From: an uncultured Pseudanabaenaceae cyanobacterium
GTDB lineage: Bacteria > Cyanobacteriota > Cyanobacteriia > Pseudanabaenales > Pseudanabaenaceae
Reading direction: 5' to 3'
DNA: 64,000 nucleotides
NCBI GenBank assembly: GCA_937927915.1
Contig: CALGKB010000002.1
Coordinates: forward strand, 186,001 to 250,000
The translations under genes were made by a program, and so were the position numbers. The notes below the pieces were generated by a model. The model was given only the letters and a program-made list of their open reading frames with translations, was not told where the DNA came from and ran no database searches. Of this stretch, positions 55,001 through 63,265 are shown piece after piece (within the stretch, counting starts at the first letter, position 1; every line of letters starts with the position of its first letter).

Positions 55001-55531
55001 TCAGCTATCACAGAGGAGGGTTGCCCGCGTGGAGCGTCCTGTCACAGGATTAGTGCCCTTAGCCACCTGACAAAGTTGCGCCCGTACTGCCTCCCGTAAA
55101 TCCACATCGGTAAAATCTGCGCCGTCAATAATTGCGCCGTTGAAGTTAACTCCATAGGCAAAAGCCCCCTCCAAAATAGCATTGGTGAGGTTAGCCCTGG
55201 TCAGACGGGCAGTATCGATGGTGGCATTGGTTAAGTTTGCCCCTGTTAGATCAGCATCGGTGAGGTCTGCCCCAAAGAGACTGACGCCCTTGAGGTTGGC
55301 ATTGATGAATTTGGCTTCCCGCAGGACAGTTTTGTTGAATTGGGAAGTGCGCAAATCCTGCCCGGAAAAGTCTGCTCCTACTAACACCCGCTTATCGTAT
55401 TTTTCTGCCCAGGCGGTCAAGGGAGTTAGCCCCACAATCAGACAGCAGAGACACAACAACAACCAACGCAGGACTCGCTCAACCCCCACCAGAGGAAACC
55501 AACTAGATAGCAGAGACATAACAATACGCAT
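55001..55531 (-). CDS. Lumenal/periplasmic pentapeptide-repeat protein B
   Basis: 176 residues. A signal peptide (core about 20-38, cut near AWAEK) is followed by pentapeptide repeats such as KGVSLFGADLTDADLTGANL. The end QLCQVAKGTNPVTGRSTRATL then Cys is nearly the same as the tail of the paralogue at 27465-27992. Two conserved cysteines suggest a disulfide in an oxidising compartment. It lies downstream of, and convergent with, the DUF29 remnant and is divergent from secD. Confidence 0.8.
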   Translation of the reverse strand: MRIVMSLLSSWFPLVGVERVLRWLLLCLCCLIVGLTPLTAWAEKYDKRVLVGADFSGQDLRTSQFNKTVLREAKFINANLKGVSLFGADLTDADLTGANLTNATIDTARLTRANLTNAILEGAFAYGVNFNGAIIDGADFTDVDLREAVRAQLCQVAKGTNPVTGRSTRATLLCDS

Positions 55532-55636
55532 ACTTTGCTCGACACCTTGGAGTATCAGAGGAAACTGAATTCCCCTCCCTTGTTTCTATTTTGGCAAAAA
55601 GTGTAGGATAATTCTCTAGCTTCTCAGTGCCTGGCT

Positions 55637-57061
55637 ATGCGGAAACAGTTGCCCCTATTGTTGTGCGTCTTTGCCCTGTTTGTGGCAGCGATCGTTTTTT
55701 TGGTACTGCGTCCGCCGCGCCTGGGGCTAGATTTGCGGGGGGGGTCGGTCATCACGTTACAGGCAAAACCTAACCCCGCTCAAGGTATTCCCACCATTAC
55801 CCCTAGTATTTTGGCGGAGGTGCGGGGGGTAGTGGAAAGGCGGCTCAATGGCTTAGGGGTAGCAGAAATTGTTGTGCAAACCAGTGGCGACGATCGGATT
55901 GTAGTACAACTACCTGGGGTCAACAGTCCTGCCCAGGCGGAACAGGTGTTAGGGAAAACGGCACAGTTAGAATTCCGTCCCCAAAAGCGGGGCACAGAAG
56001 CAGAGTTTAGAGCCAGGTTGCAGGAGCGGCAGTTGTTGACTTTGGAATTAGCTGACCCCAATCTTGCCCCAGAGAAAAAGGCAGACCTGACGGCAAAGCT
56101 GGAAAAAAATAAGCAGGCGATTTTGGACTTGTTTGAACCGATCGGTCTGCGGGGGGATTTGCTGGTGAATGCCCAAGCTACCAACGACGGTACACAGTGG
56201 GGGGTGAGTCTGCAGTTCAATAAGGAGGGGGGAGAGCTATTTGCCAAAGCCTCTGCCCAAGTGGCGGGAACAGGGCGTTCCCTGGGGGCATTCTTAGATG
56301 GAGAGCTAGTGACGGCACCAGTGGTGGATGCTAAGTATGCCGATACGGGGATTACGGGGGGAAGAGCGTTTATCAGCGGCAGCTTTACGGTGGAAAGTGC
56401 TACCAATTTGGCAATTCAATTGCGATCGGGGGCATTACCCGTGCCCCTAGAAGTGATTGAAAACCGATCGGTGGGAGCGACCCTAGGGGCAGACAGTATT
56501 AAGCAGAGCATCTGGGCTGGGCTGGGGGGCATTGTCCTGGTGGTGGTGTTCATGGTCATCTACTACCGCCTGCTAGGGGTGATTGCCAGTGGGGCATTGC
56601 TAGTCTATGCTGTGCTAGCCATCGGTCTCTTTACTGCCCTGGGGGGGGTTCTCACCCTGCCGGGGATTGCGGGCTTCATCCTCAGTTTGGGCACAGCGGT
56701 CGATGCCAATATCTTGATTTTTGAACGCATGAAGGAGGAGCTGCGAGCCGGGAAGACCCTCTACCGCGCGGTGGAATCCGGTTTCGATCGCGCCTGGTCT
56801 AGTATTCTGGACGGTAACCTCACTACTTTGATTGCCTGTGCTGCCCTATTTTTCCTGGGGGTAGGTTTAGTAAAGGGGTTTGCTGTGACTTTGAGCATTG
56901 GTGTAGTTTTGAGTATGTTCACAGCGATTACCCTTACCCGCGCCCTGCTCCTAGGGGTGATTACCATTCCCCAATGTCGTCAGCCGCAGTACTTTGGCGT
57001 TGAAACTATTGCTACCCGCCCCCAAAGTCCAATGCATGAGCCTCGCCAAACAACAACATGA
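55637..57061 (+). CDS. secD: Protein translocase subunit SecD
   Basis: 474 residues. The first transmembrane helix and GLDLRGGSVITLQ are followed by the P1 periplasmic domain. The RND-type helices 2-6 are at about 290-450, with GLGGIVLVVVFMVIYYRLLG and GTAVDANILIFERMKEELR. With SecF it uses the ion gradient to help SecYEG export. The last four bases overlap secF (ATGA). Confidence 0.95.
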   Translation: MRKQLPLLLCVFALFVAAIVFLVLRPPRLGLDLRGGSVITLQAKPNPAQGIPTITPSILAEVRGVVERRLNGLGVAEIVVQTSGDDRIVVQLPGVNSPAQAEQVLGKTAQLEFRPQKRGTEAEFRARLQERQLLTLELADPNLAPEKKADLTAKLEKNKQAILDLFEPIGLRGDLLVNAQATNDGTQWGVSLQFNKEGGELFAKASAQVAGTGRSLGAFLDGELVTAPVVDAKYADTGITGGRAFISGSFTVESATNLAIQLRSGALPVPLEVIENRSVGATLGADSIKQSIWAGLGGIVLVVVFMVIYYRLLGVIASGALLVYAVLAIGLFTALGGVLTLPGIAGFILSLGTAVDANILIFERMKEELRAGKTLYRAVESGFDRAWSSILDGNLTTLIACAALFFLGVGLVKGFAVTLSIGVVLSMFTAITLTRALLLGVITIPQCRQPQYFGVETIATRPQSPMHEPRQTTT

Positions 57062-58020
57062 AACTCGACGTTATCAAATACCGCTACTTATATCTTGGTC
57101 TGTCCGCCCTGGTCATTGCCTTGGGCTTGGTAGGGATGTTCCTCTGTGGACAGCGCTTTGGCTTTCCCCTACGCCCCTCGGTAGACTTTACGGGGGGTAC
57201 CCGCCTCTCCCTTTCCCTTGTCTGTGCCAATCCTCCCAAAGACTGTGGACAACCGATCGATTTGGAAAAACTGCGCGCCCAACTTGCCAGCCAGAACTAC
57301 GAAAAACTGACAGTACAAGCGGCGGAAGAGGGTAGAGGTGTAGTAGTGCAGACAGGGGATTTAGCCCCCCCCGATCGGCAAAAGTTAGAACAGTTCCTAG
57401 GGGAAGCCCTCAAACCCTACGGCACCATTGACCCCAACAAAACCCAGATCGATCGGGTAGGACCTCTAATCAGTCAGGAACTCCTGCGGGGGGGCAGTCT
57501 CGCTTTAGCGGTAGCCCTGTTGGGCATCGTGGCTTATTTGAGCGTGCGGTTCCAGCCCGATTATGCCGTTTTTGCCACCCTTGCCCTTGTCCATGACGTG
57601 TTAGTAGTGAGCGGTGTGTTTGCCTGGCTGGGGTTACTAGGGGGAGTAGAAGTCGATAGTTTATTTATTGTCGCCCTGCTGACGATCGCTGGTTATTCCG
57701 TCAACGACACAGTAATTATTTACGATCGCATTCGGGAAAACCTCAAACAGCCATCCCTGGGGGCAACCCCCTCTGGTGAGCCTGTCGAACCGACCTTCAA
57801 TCAAGTAGTAAATTTTTCCGTCAATCAGACCCTCACCCGCTCGATCAACACCACTCTGACGACCATCCTGCCCCTTTTAGCGGTACTGCTGTTTGGTGGT
57901 GCCACCCTCAAATTCTTTGCCCTGGCGCTGCTAGTGGGCTTTATCGCGGGGACATACTCCAGCATCTTCAACGCCACTATCCTACTCGCCTGGTGGCGGG
58001 GGCGGCAAGCAGTGGCATAG
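57058..58020 (+). CDS. secF: Protein translocase subunit SecF
   Basis: 320 residues. The first helix is followed by VDFTGGTRLSL. The conserved helix pair region includes VHDVLVVSGVFAWLG, FIVALLTIAGYSVNDTVIIYDRIREN and the SINTTLTTILPLLAVLLFGG segment. A cyanobacterial periplasmic insert of about 60 residues holds two Cys. It starts inside the secD stop, so translation is coupled. Confidence 0.95.
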   Translation: MKLDVIKYRYLYLGLSALVIALGLVGMFLCGQRFGFPLRPSVDFTGGTRLSLSLVCANPPKDCGQPIDLEKLRAQLASQNYEKLTVQAAEEGRGVVVQTGDLAPPDRQKLEQFLGEALKPYGTIDPNKTQIDRVGPLISQELLRGGSLALAVALLGIVAYLSVRFQPDYAVFATLALVHDVLVVSGVFAWLGLLGGVEVDSLFIVALLTIAGYSVNDTVIIYDRIRENLKQPSLGATPSGEPVEPTFNQVVNFSVNQTLTRSINTTLTTILPLLAVLLFGGATLKFFALALLVGFIAGTYSSIFNATILLAWWRGRQAVA

Positions 58021-58077
58021 CAAAATCTCTAATCCTAGGTATGTTAAAAACTGATAAAAACCTGGGGCAACAGCGTC

Positions 58078-58083
58078 TATACT
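58078..58083 (+). promoter_or_regulatory. Possible -10 box (TATACT) of the ndhH operon
   Basis: TATACT lies 32 bases before the ndhH ATG in the 94-base secF-ndhH spacer. No convincing -35 was seen at 16-18 bases. Confidence 0.3.
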
Positions 58084-58114
58084 AAAAGACAGTGAACGTG
58101 AGAGGGCAAACAAC

Positions 58115-59296
58115 ATGGTCATGATCGAAACAAAAGCAGAACGCATGGTGATTAACATGGGGCCCCACCACCCATCCATGCACGGAGTTTTGCGCCTGAT
58201 CGTGACCCTGGACGGGGAAAACATTGTGGACTGCGAGCCAGTGCTGGGCTACTTACACCGATCGATGGAAAAAATCGCCGAAAATAGGACGATCGTGCAG
58301 TATCTGCCCTACGTGACACGGTGGGACTACCTGGCGACCATGTTTACAGAAGCGATCACCGTCAATGCCCCCGAAAAACTGGCAGATGTACCCGTACCCC
58401 GCCGTGCCAGCTATATCCGCATGATGATGTTGGAGCTGAGCCGTATTGCCTCTCACCTACTGTGGTTAGGGACATTCATTGCCGACATTGGGGCACAGAC
58501 CCCCTTCTTTTATGTCTTCCGCGAACGGGAAATGATCTATGACCTGTTTGAAGCGGCAACAGGGATGCGCATGATGCACAACTACTTCCGCATTGGGGGG
58601 GTAGCAGCGGATTTGCCCTATGGCTGGCTGGACAAATGCGAAGACTATTGCAAATACCAATTGGAAAAGATTGACGAATACGAACGCCTGATCACCAACA
58701 ACCCCATTTTCCGCAAGCGGGTAGAGGGAGTAGGCAAAATCTCCCGTGAAGATGCCATCAACTGGGGTTTATCCGGACCGATGCTGCGGGCATCAGGAGT
58801 GAAGTGGGACTTGCGCAAGGTAGACCACTACGAACTCTACGACGAACTGGATTGGGAAGTGCAGTGGGCAACCGAAGGGGACTGTCTAGCCCGTTATCTC
58901 GTACGAGTAGGGGAAATGCGCCAATCCTGCAAGATGATTCTGCAAGCAATCAAACAAATACCGGGAGGTTCCTACGAAAACTTAGAAGCACAGCGTGTCC
59001 TGGCGGGTCCCAAGAGTGAATGGAACTCCCTAGATTATCAATTCATCAGCAAAAAACCCTCCCCCACCTTCAAAATTCCAGCAGGTGAACACTATGTGCG
59101 GGTAGAAGCTCCCAAGGGGGAACTGGGTATTTACCTGATTGGCGAAAATAATGTCTTTCCTTGGCGGTGGAAGATTCGTCCGCCGGGATTTATTAACTTG
59201 CAGGTTTTGCCCCAACTGGTGCGGGGGATGAAAATTGCCGATATTATGGCGATTCTTGGCAGTGTGGACATCATCATGGGGGAGGTAGATAGATAG
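58115..59296 (+). CDS. ndhH: NAD(P)H-quinone oxidoreductase subunit H (NDH-1 49-kDa type)
   Basis: 393 residues. [18 protein letters not shown] is the N-terminal family motif, and [14 protein letters not shown] and [10 protein letters not shown] follow. This subunit lies next to the quinone site at the base of the peripheral arm. Its stop codon shares a base with the ndhA start (TAGTG), coupling the genes. Confidence 0.96.
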   Translation: MVMIETKAERMVINMGPHHPSMHGVLRLIVTLDGENIVDCEPVLGYLHRSMEKIAENRTIVQYLPYVTRWDYLATMFTEAITVNAPEKLADVPVPRRASYIRMMMLELSRIASHLLWLGTFIADIGAQTPFFYVFREREMIYDLFEAATGMRMMHNYFRIGGVAADLPYGWLDKCEDYCKYQLEKIDEYERLITNNPIFRKRVEGVGKISREDAINWGLSGPMLRASGVKWDLRKVDHYELYDELDWEVQWATEGDCLARYLVRVGEMRQSCKMILQAIKQIPGGSYENLEAQRVLAGPKSEWNSLDYQFISKKPSPTFKIPAGEHYVRVEAPKGELGIYLIGENNVFPWRWKIRPPGFINLQVLPQLVRGMKIADIMAILGSVDIIMGEVDR

Positions 59297-60411
59297 TGAC
59301 GGGGATTGATTTACAGCGTTCTTTCATTGACCTGTTTTCCGGCTTAGGCATTGACCCTGAGGTGGCGCGGGTGATGTGGATGCCCCTGCCTATGTTGGCG
59401 GTGGTCACGATCGCGACAGTAGGTGCCCTGGCGGCGACTTGGTTGGAGCGGAAAATTTCAGCAGCGGCGCAACAGCGGATTGGACCAGAGTACGCGGGTC
59501 CCTTTGGCTTAGCCATTCCTGCTGCAGATGTGGTGAAGTTGCTCATCAAGCAGACGGTTGTGCCGGCTAATGCTGACCCACTGTTGTTTGTCCTGGGTCC
59601 AGTCATTGTTTTTATCTCTGTCTTTTTGTCTTTCCTCGTCATTCCCTTTGGCGAGAATCTGGTCATCTCCAACGTAGCGACGGGGATATTCCTAGTGATT
59701 GCCATTTCCAGCATCGCTCCCATCGGTCTGTTGATGTCGGGCTATTCTTCCAACAATAAATACTCCTTGTTAGGGGGGCTACGGGCAGCAGCACAGTCTA
59801 TTAGCTATGAAATTCCCCTGGCATTAGCGGCTCTGGCGGTGGCAATGATGTCTAACGGTTTGAGTACTGTCGAGATTGTGGAGCAGCAGGCTGACCTCGG
59901 TATCTTGTCATGGAATGTGTGGCGACAACCGATCGGTTTTATCATCTTTATCATTGCGGCGTTGGCGGAGTGTGAACGCATTCCCTTTGACTTACCTGAG
60001 GCGGAAGAGGAGCTGGTGGCGGGCTATCAGACAGAATATTCCGGCGTAAACTTCATGTTGTTCTATGGTGCTTCCTACGCCAATCTCTTCCTGTCGGCAC
60101 TGCTGGTGGCAATTCTCTACCTGGGGGGCTGGGAATTACCTTTCCCCATTGACAAGGTGGCGGAGCTGTTGAGCATTCCAGAGACCAACCCTATTTGGCA
60201 GGTAGTGGCAGCTTTTCTGGGAGCGACGGTAATTCTTCTGAAGGCTTTTGCGTTTATCTTTCTGGCGATTCTGTTACGGTGGACAGTCCCCCGTGTGCGC
60301 ATTGACCAACTGTTGGATTTGGGTTGGAAGTTCCTGTTACCGATCGGTTTGGCAAATCTTTTACTGACAGCAGCTTTGAAATTAGCGTTTCCTGGAGCAT
60401 TTGGAGGTTAA
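59296..60411 (+). CDS. ndhA: NAD(P)H-quinone oxidoreductase subunit 1
   Basis: 371 residues from GTG 59296. It is a membrane subunit with about eight helices. [47 protein letters not shown] and the C-terminal [16 protein letters not shown] are the NuoH/NdhA signatures that line the quinone channel. The ndhI start follows after four bases. Confidence 0.96.
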   Translation: MTGIDLQRSFIDLFSGLGIDPEVARVMWMPLPMLAVVTIATVGALAATWLERKISAAAQQRIGPEYAGPFGLAIPAADVVKLLIKQTVVPANADPLLFVLGPVIVFISVFLSFLVIPFGENLVISNVATGIFLVIAISSIAPIGLLMSGYSSNNKYSLLGGLRAAAQSISYEIPLALAALAVAMMSNGLSTVEIVEQQADLGILSWNVWRQPIGFIIFIIAALAECERIPFDLPEAEEELVAGYQTEYSGVNFMLFYGASYANLFLSALLVAILYLGGWELPFPIDKVAELLSIPETNPIWQVVAAFLGATVILLKAFAFIFLAILLRWTVPRVRIDQLLDLGWKFLLPIGLANLLLTAALKLAFPGAFGG

Positions 60412-60415
60412 ATCT

Positions 60416-61012
60416 ATGATGAAGTTTTTGAGCAAGGTGGGGGAATACGCCAGGGATGCCGTACAGGCAGCCAAGTACATTGGGCAAGGGATGATGGTTA
60501 CCTTTGACCACATGCGTCGTCGTCCGATTACGGTGCGGTACCCCTACGAAAAGCTAATTCCCTCAGAGCGGTTTCGGGGCAGAATCCACTTTGAATTTGA
60601 CAAATGTATCTCCTGCGAAGTGTGTGTGCGGGTGTGTCCCATCAACCTCCCCGTAGTGGACTGGGAATACAACTCCGAGATTAAAAAGAAAGAACTGAAG
60701 AGCTACAGCATCGATTTCGGGGTGTGCATTTTCTGTGGCAACTGTGTGGAATACTGCCCCACCAATTGTCTGTCCATGACAGAGGAATATGACTTGTCCA
60801 CCTTCGATCGCCACGAATTGAACTTTGACAACGTCGCCCTGGGTAGACTGCCGACCAAAGTCACAGAAGACCCGCTGGTTACTCCCATTCGGGAATTAGC
60901 ATACCTGCCCAAGGGGGTATTGGAGGGGCACAAAGCAGACCACAGGGAACGACGAGCTGGTAAACTACCTGTAGAAATTATTGAAGAGACACAAGCAACA
61001 ACTGGGAACTGA
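60416..61012 (+). CDS. ndhI: NAD(P)H-quinone oxidoreductase subunit I (2x4Fe-4S)
   Basis: 198 residues from the ATG at 60416, with GGAGG at 60403-60407. Two ferredoxin-type motifs, [12 protein letters not shown] and [12 protein letters not shown], bind the clusters next to the quinone site. The Arg/Lys-rich N-terminus is stromal-facing. ndhG follows after two bases. Confidence 0.96.
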   Translation: MMKFLSKVGEYARDAVQAAKYIGQGMMVTFDHMRRRPITVRYPYEKLIPSERFRGRIHFEFDKCISCEVCVRVCPINLPVVDWEYNSEIKKKELKSYSIDFGVCIFCGNCVEYCPTNCLSMTEEYDLSTFDRHELNFDNVALGRLPTKVTEDPLVTPIRELAYLPKGVLEGHKADHRERRAGKLPVEIIEETQATTGN

Positions 61013-61014
61013 TT

Positions 61015-61599
61015 ATGAAGTTATCGCAGGGGGTAGAGTTAGTCAGCTTATTGGTGCTGACAGCAATGGTAGTGGCGGCGGCAATGGGGGTGGTGTTATC
61101 TCCTAGCATTGTCTATGCTGCCTTTTTGTTGGGATTGGTATTTTTGGGCATTGCGGGGATGTACCTGTTGCTGAATGCAGATTTTGTGGCGGCGGCACAG
61201 GTATTGATCTACGTGGGGGCAGTCAATGTTTTGATCTTGTTTGCCATCATGTTGGTCAATCGACGCAAGGTCTATCGGGAGGTAAAGCTGGGGGCGGTCA
61301 GACAGTTGGTAGCGATCGCTGTGTGTGTCTCTCTGTTTGCCCTCTTACTGTACACAAATCTCAACACAGTTTGGCTGCTCACCCCAGAAGTGACAGCTCT
61401 CCCCTCTGGGATCGTAACCCTGGGTCAGCATTTCTTCAATGAGTACCTGCTACCCTTTGAGCTGGCTTCTGTGCTGTTGCTAGTGGCTTTGATTGGGGCA
61501 ATTATCCTAGCGCGGCGGGAGTTTGTCCCCGATCGGGGAGAGGAGAACCTCGAGCTAGTGGAACGTCCCAAGGAATTAGTCGCAGTGAAGGAGGAGTAA
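61015..61599 (+). CDS. ndhG: NAD(P)H-quinone oxidoreductase subunit J-type (NdhG)
   Basis: 194 residues with five hydrophobic helices. [26 protein letters not shown] is the NuoJ/NdhG core. The C-terminal helix is followed by [10 protein letters not shown]. Its stop overlaps the ndhE start (TAATG). Confidence 0.94.
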   Translation: MKLSQGVELVSLLVLTAMVVAAAMGVVLSPSIVYAAFLLGLVFLGIAGMYLLLNADFVAAAQVLIYVGAVNVLILFAIMLVNRRKVYREVKLGAVRQLVAIAVCVSLFALLLYTNLNTVWLLTPEVTALPSGIVTLGQHFFNEYLLPFELASVLLLVALIGAIILARREFVPDRGEENLELVERPKELVAVKEE

Positions 61600-61910
61600 T
61601 GCAAGTTTCCCTAGATGCATTTTTGGTGATCGGGGCAGCCCTGTTTTGCATTGGCATCTATGGCTTAGTCACCAGTAGGAATGCGGTGCGGGTGCTGATG
61701 TCCATCGAGTTGATGTTAAACGCCGTCAACCTTAATTTCTTAGCCTTTTCCAACTACCTTGATTCCGCCACAATCAAAGGGCAAGTCTTTTCCGTCTTTG
61801 TCATTACAGTGGCAGCGGCGGAAGCGGCGGTGGGGTTAGCGATCGTGCTCTCCATCTACCGCAGTCGGGACACTGTCGACATGGAAGAATTTAACTTATT
61901 GCGTTGGTAG
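61599..61910 (+). CDS. ndhE: NAD(P)H-quinone oxidoreductase subunit 4L
   Basis: 103 residues with three helices. [29 protein letters not shown] with the conserved Glu and [21 protein letters not shown] are the NuoK/NdhE motifs for proton translocation. It is the last gene of the ndhHAIGE block. Confidence 0.96.
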   Translation: MQVSLDAFLVIGAALFCIGIYGLVTSRNAVRVLMSIELMLNAVNLNFLAFSNYLDSATIKGQVFSVFVITVAAAEAAVGLAIVLSIYRSRDTVDMEEFNLLRW

Positions 61911-61912
61911 GG

Positions 61913-62404
61913 ATGCGCTCCTTAGTTATCAGTGGTCTGGCATTTTGGTTACTCCTACTGCCGCAGTGGGGACAAAACAACATCACCTTGTTTGGAGAAG
62001 GTCCCCCTCCTCTGGCTTACACAACCCGTACCAAACGGGCAGGGGCGCGCCTTAACTACTACAACTTTTTTCTGAGACTGCCCAACAGACAGGTAGCGGA
62101 ATTACAGTTAGTGTATCCAGAAGGTTTGGGAGGGCTATTTCAAGACGACAGCATCGAAGTATTTGACCGCTTGACGGACAAAAAAATTCCTGTCCAGGAA
62201 GTGAGAATCGATCGGGAAGGGCGAGGGGTACGCCTTATCTTTGCAGAGCCAATTCCTGGCACAAGGAAAGAACTGGAGATTCGCATCACAGGTGTCAACA
62301 ATCCCCCCCAGCGGGGCATGTACCAGGTAGTAGTACAGGCGTTGGGCACGGAAGCTAATCCCCTGTTTCAAACCCTAGGGCGTTGGTTGGTGGACATAGA
62401 CTAA
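61913..62404 (+). CDS. DUF2808-family secreted protein
   Basis: 163 residues from the ATG at 61913; an in-frame TTG at 61904 would overlap ndhE. A signal peptide (SLVISGLAFWLLLLPQW) precedes a beta-rich domain with YYNFFLRLPNRQVAELQLVYP and GTRKELEIRITGVNNPP. This fits cyanobacterial DUF2808, unknown function. It follows ndhE by two bases and probably rides on the ndh transcript. Confidence 0.75.
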   Translation: MRSLVISGLAFWLLLLPQWGQNNITLFGEGPPPLAYTTRTKRAGARLNYYNFFLRLPNRQVAELQLVYPEGLGGLFQDDSIEVFDRLTDKKIPVQEVRIDREGRGVRLIFAEPIPGTRKELEIRITGVNNPPQRGMYQVVVQALGTEANPLFQTLGRWLVDID

Positions 62405-62410
62405 AAAAGT

Positions 62411-63265
62411 ATGCAATTTAGCAAGTATCAAGGGCTGGGCAACGACTTTATTTTAGTTGATAATCGGCAGCAGGGGGAATTATTAGTGCCCATGGAGGTT
62501 GTCCCCCGCCTATGCGATCGGCATTTTGGTATTGGGGCAGATGGCATCATCTTCCTACTGCAGGAGGGAGAGGGAAGATACAGAATGCGCATCATTAACA
62601 GTGATGGCTCCGAACCAGAGATGTGTGGCAATGGCATCAGATGTCTAGCTCAATTCATGCAGGATTTGGGTATTCCCAGCTCTGGCAACCGCTACTTTAT
62701 TCAAACCCTCGCAGGGGAGATGGTCGTGGACTGCCAAGAGGGCATGATCACGGTAGATATGGGTGTACCCCGTCTGGTAGCACAAGCAATTCCTACCACT
62801 TTGGTTGAGCCTGATCGCCAGGTAATCAATGTGCCACTAGTCCTTCAGACTTCAGCAACGTCAGGGATCGCAAGTACCTGGCAAGTGACCTGTGTCAACA
62901 TGGGCAATCCCCACTGTGTCAGCTTTGTCAACGATGTAGATAGTTTACCCCTGGCGGAAATTGGACCCCTGTTTGAGCACCACCCTGCCTTTCCCCAGCG
63001 TGTGAATGCGGAATTTGCCCAAATCCTCGATCGTCACCAGGTAAAGATGCGGGTATGGGAACGAGGGGCAGGAATCACCCTTGCCTGCGGGACAGGCGCC
63101 TGTGCCACAGTGGTAGCGGCAGTATTAAATGGCTTCACCGATCGTGCCTGTGCCGTCCATCTCCCAGGGGGGACATTGAAAATTCATTGGGAGGAGAGCA
63201 GCAACCACGTATTTATGAGTGGTACAGCTACCAAGGTCTTTACAGGGGAAGTGAGTCTAGGATAG
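62411..63265 (+). CDS. dapF: Diaminopimelate epimerase
   Basis: 284 residues. The two catalytic cysteines are in EPEMCGNGIRC and GAGITLACGTGACA, in the two pseudo-repeat halves. The start QFSKYQGLGNDFILVDNRQ is diagnostic. It interconverts LL- and meso-diaminopimelate for lysine and peptidoglycan. Its stop abuts the end of the convergent TPM-domain gene with no spacer. Confidence 0.96.
   Translation: MQFSKYQGLGNDFILVDNRQQGELLVPMEVVPRLCDRHFGIGADGIIFLLQEGEGRYRMRIINSDGSEPEMCGNGIRCLAQFMQDLGIPSSGNRYFIQTLAGEMVVDCQEGMITVDMGVPRLVAQAIPTTLVEPDRQVINVPLVLQTSATSGIASTWQVTCVNMGNPHCVSFVNDVDSLPLAEIGPLFEHHPAFPQRVNAEFAQILDRHQVKMRVWERGAGITLACGTGACATVVAAVLNGFTDRACAVHLPGGTLKIHWEESSNHVFMSGTATKVFTGEVSLG

Noticed and set aside
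55780-56406. Long open frame on the minus strand (208 codons) inside secD
   Set aside because: It is antisense to a well-conserved gene, has biased composition (Ser/Pro-rich) and no start context or family motif.
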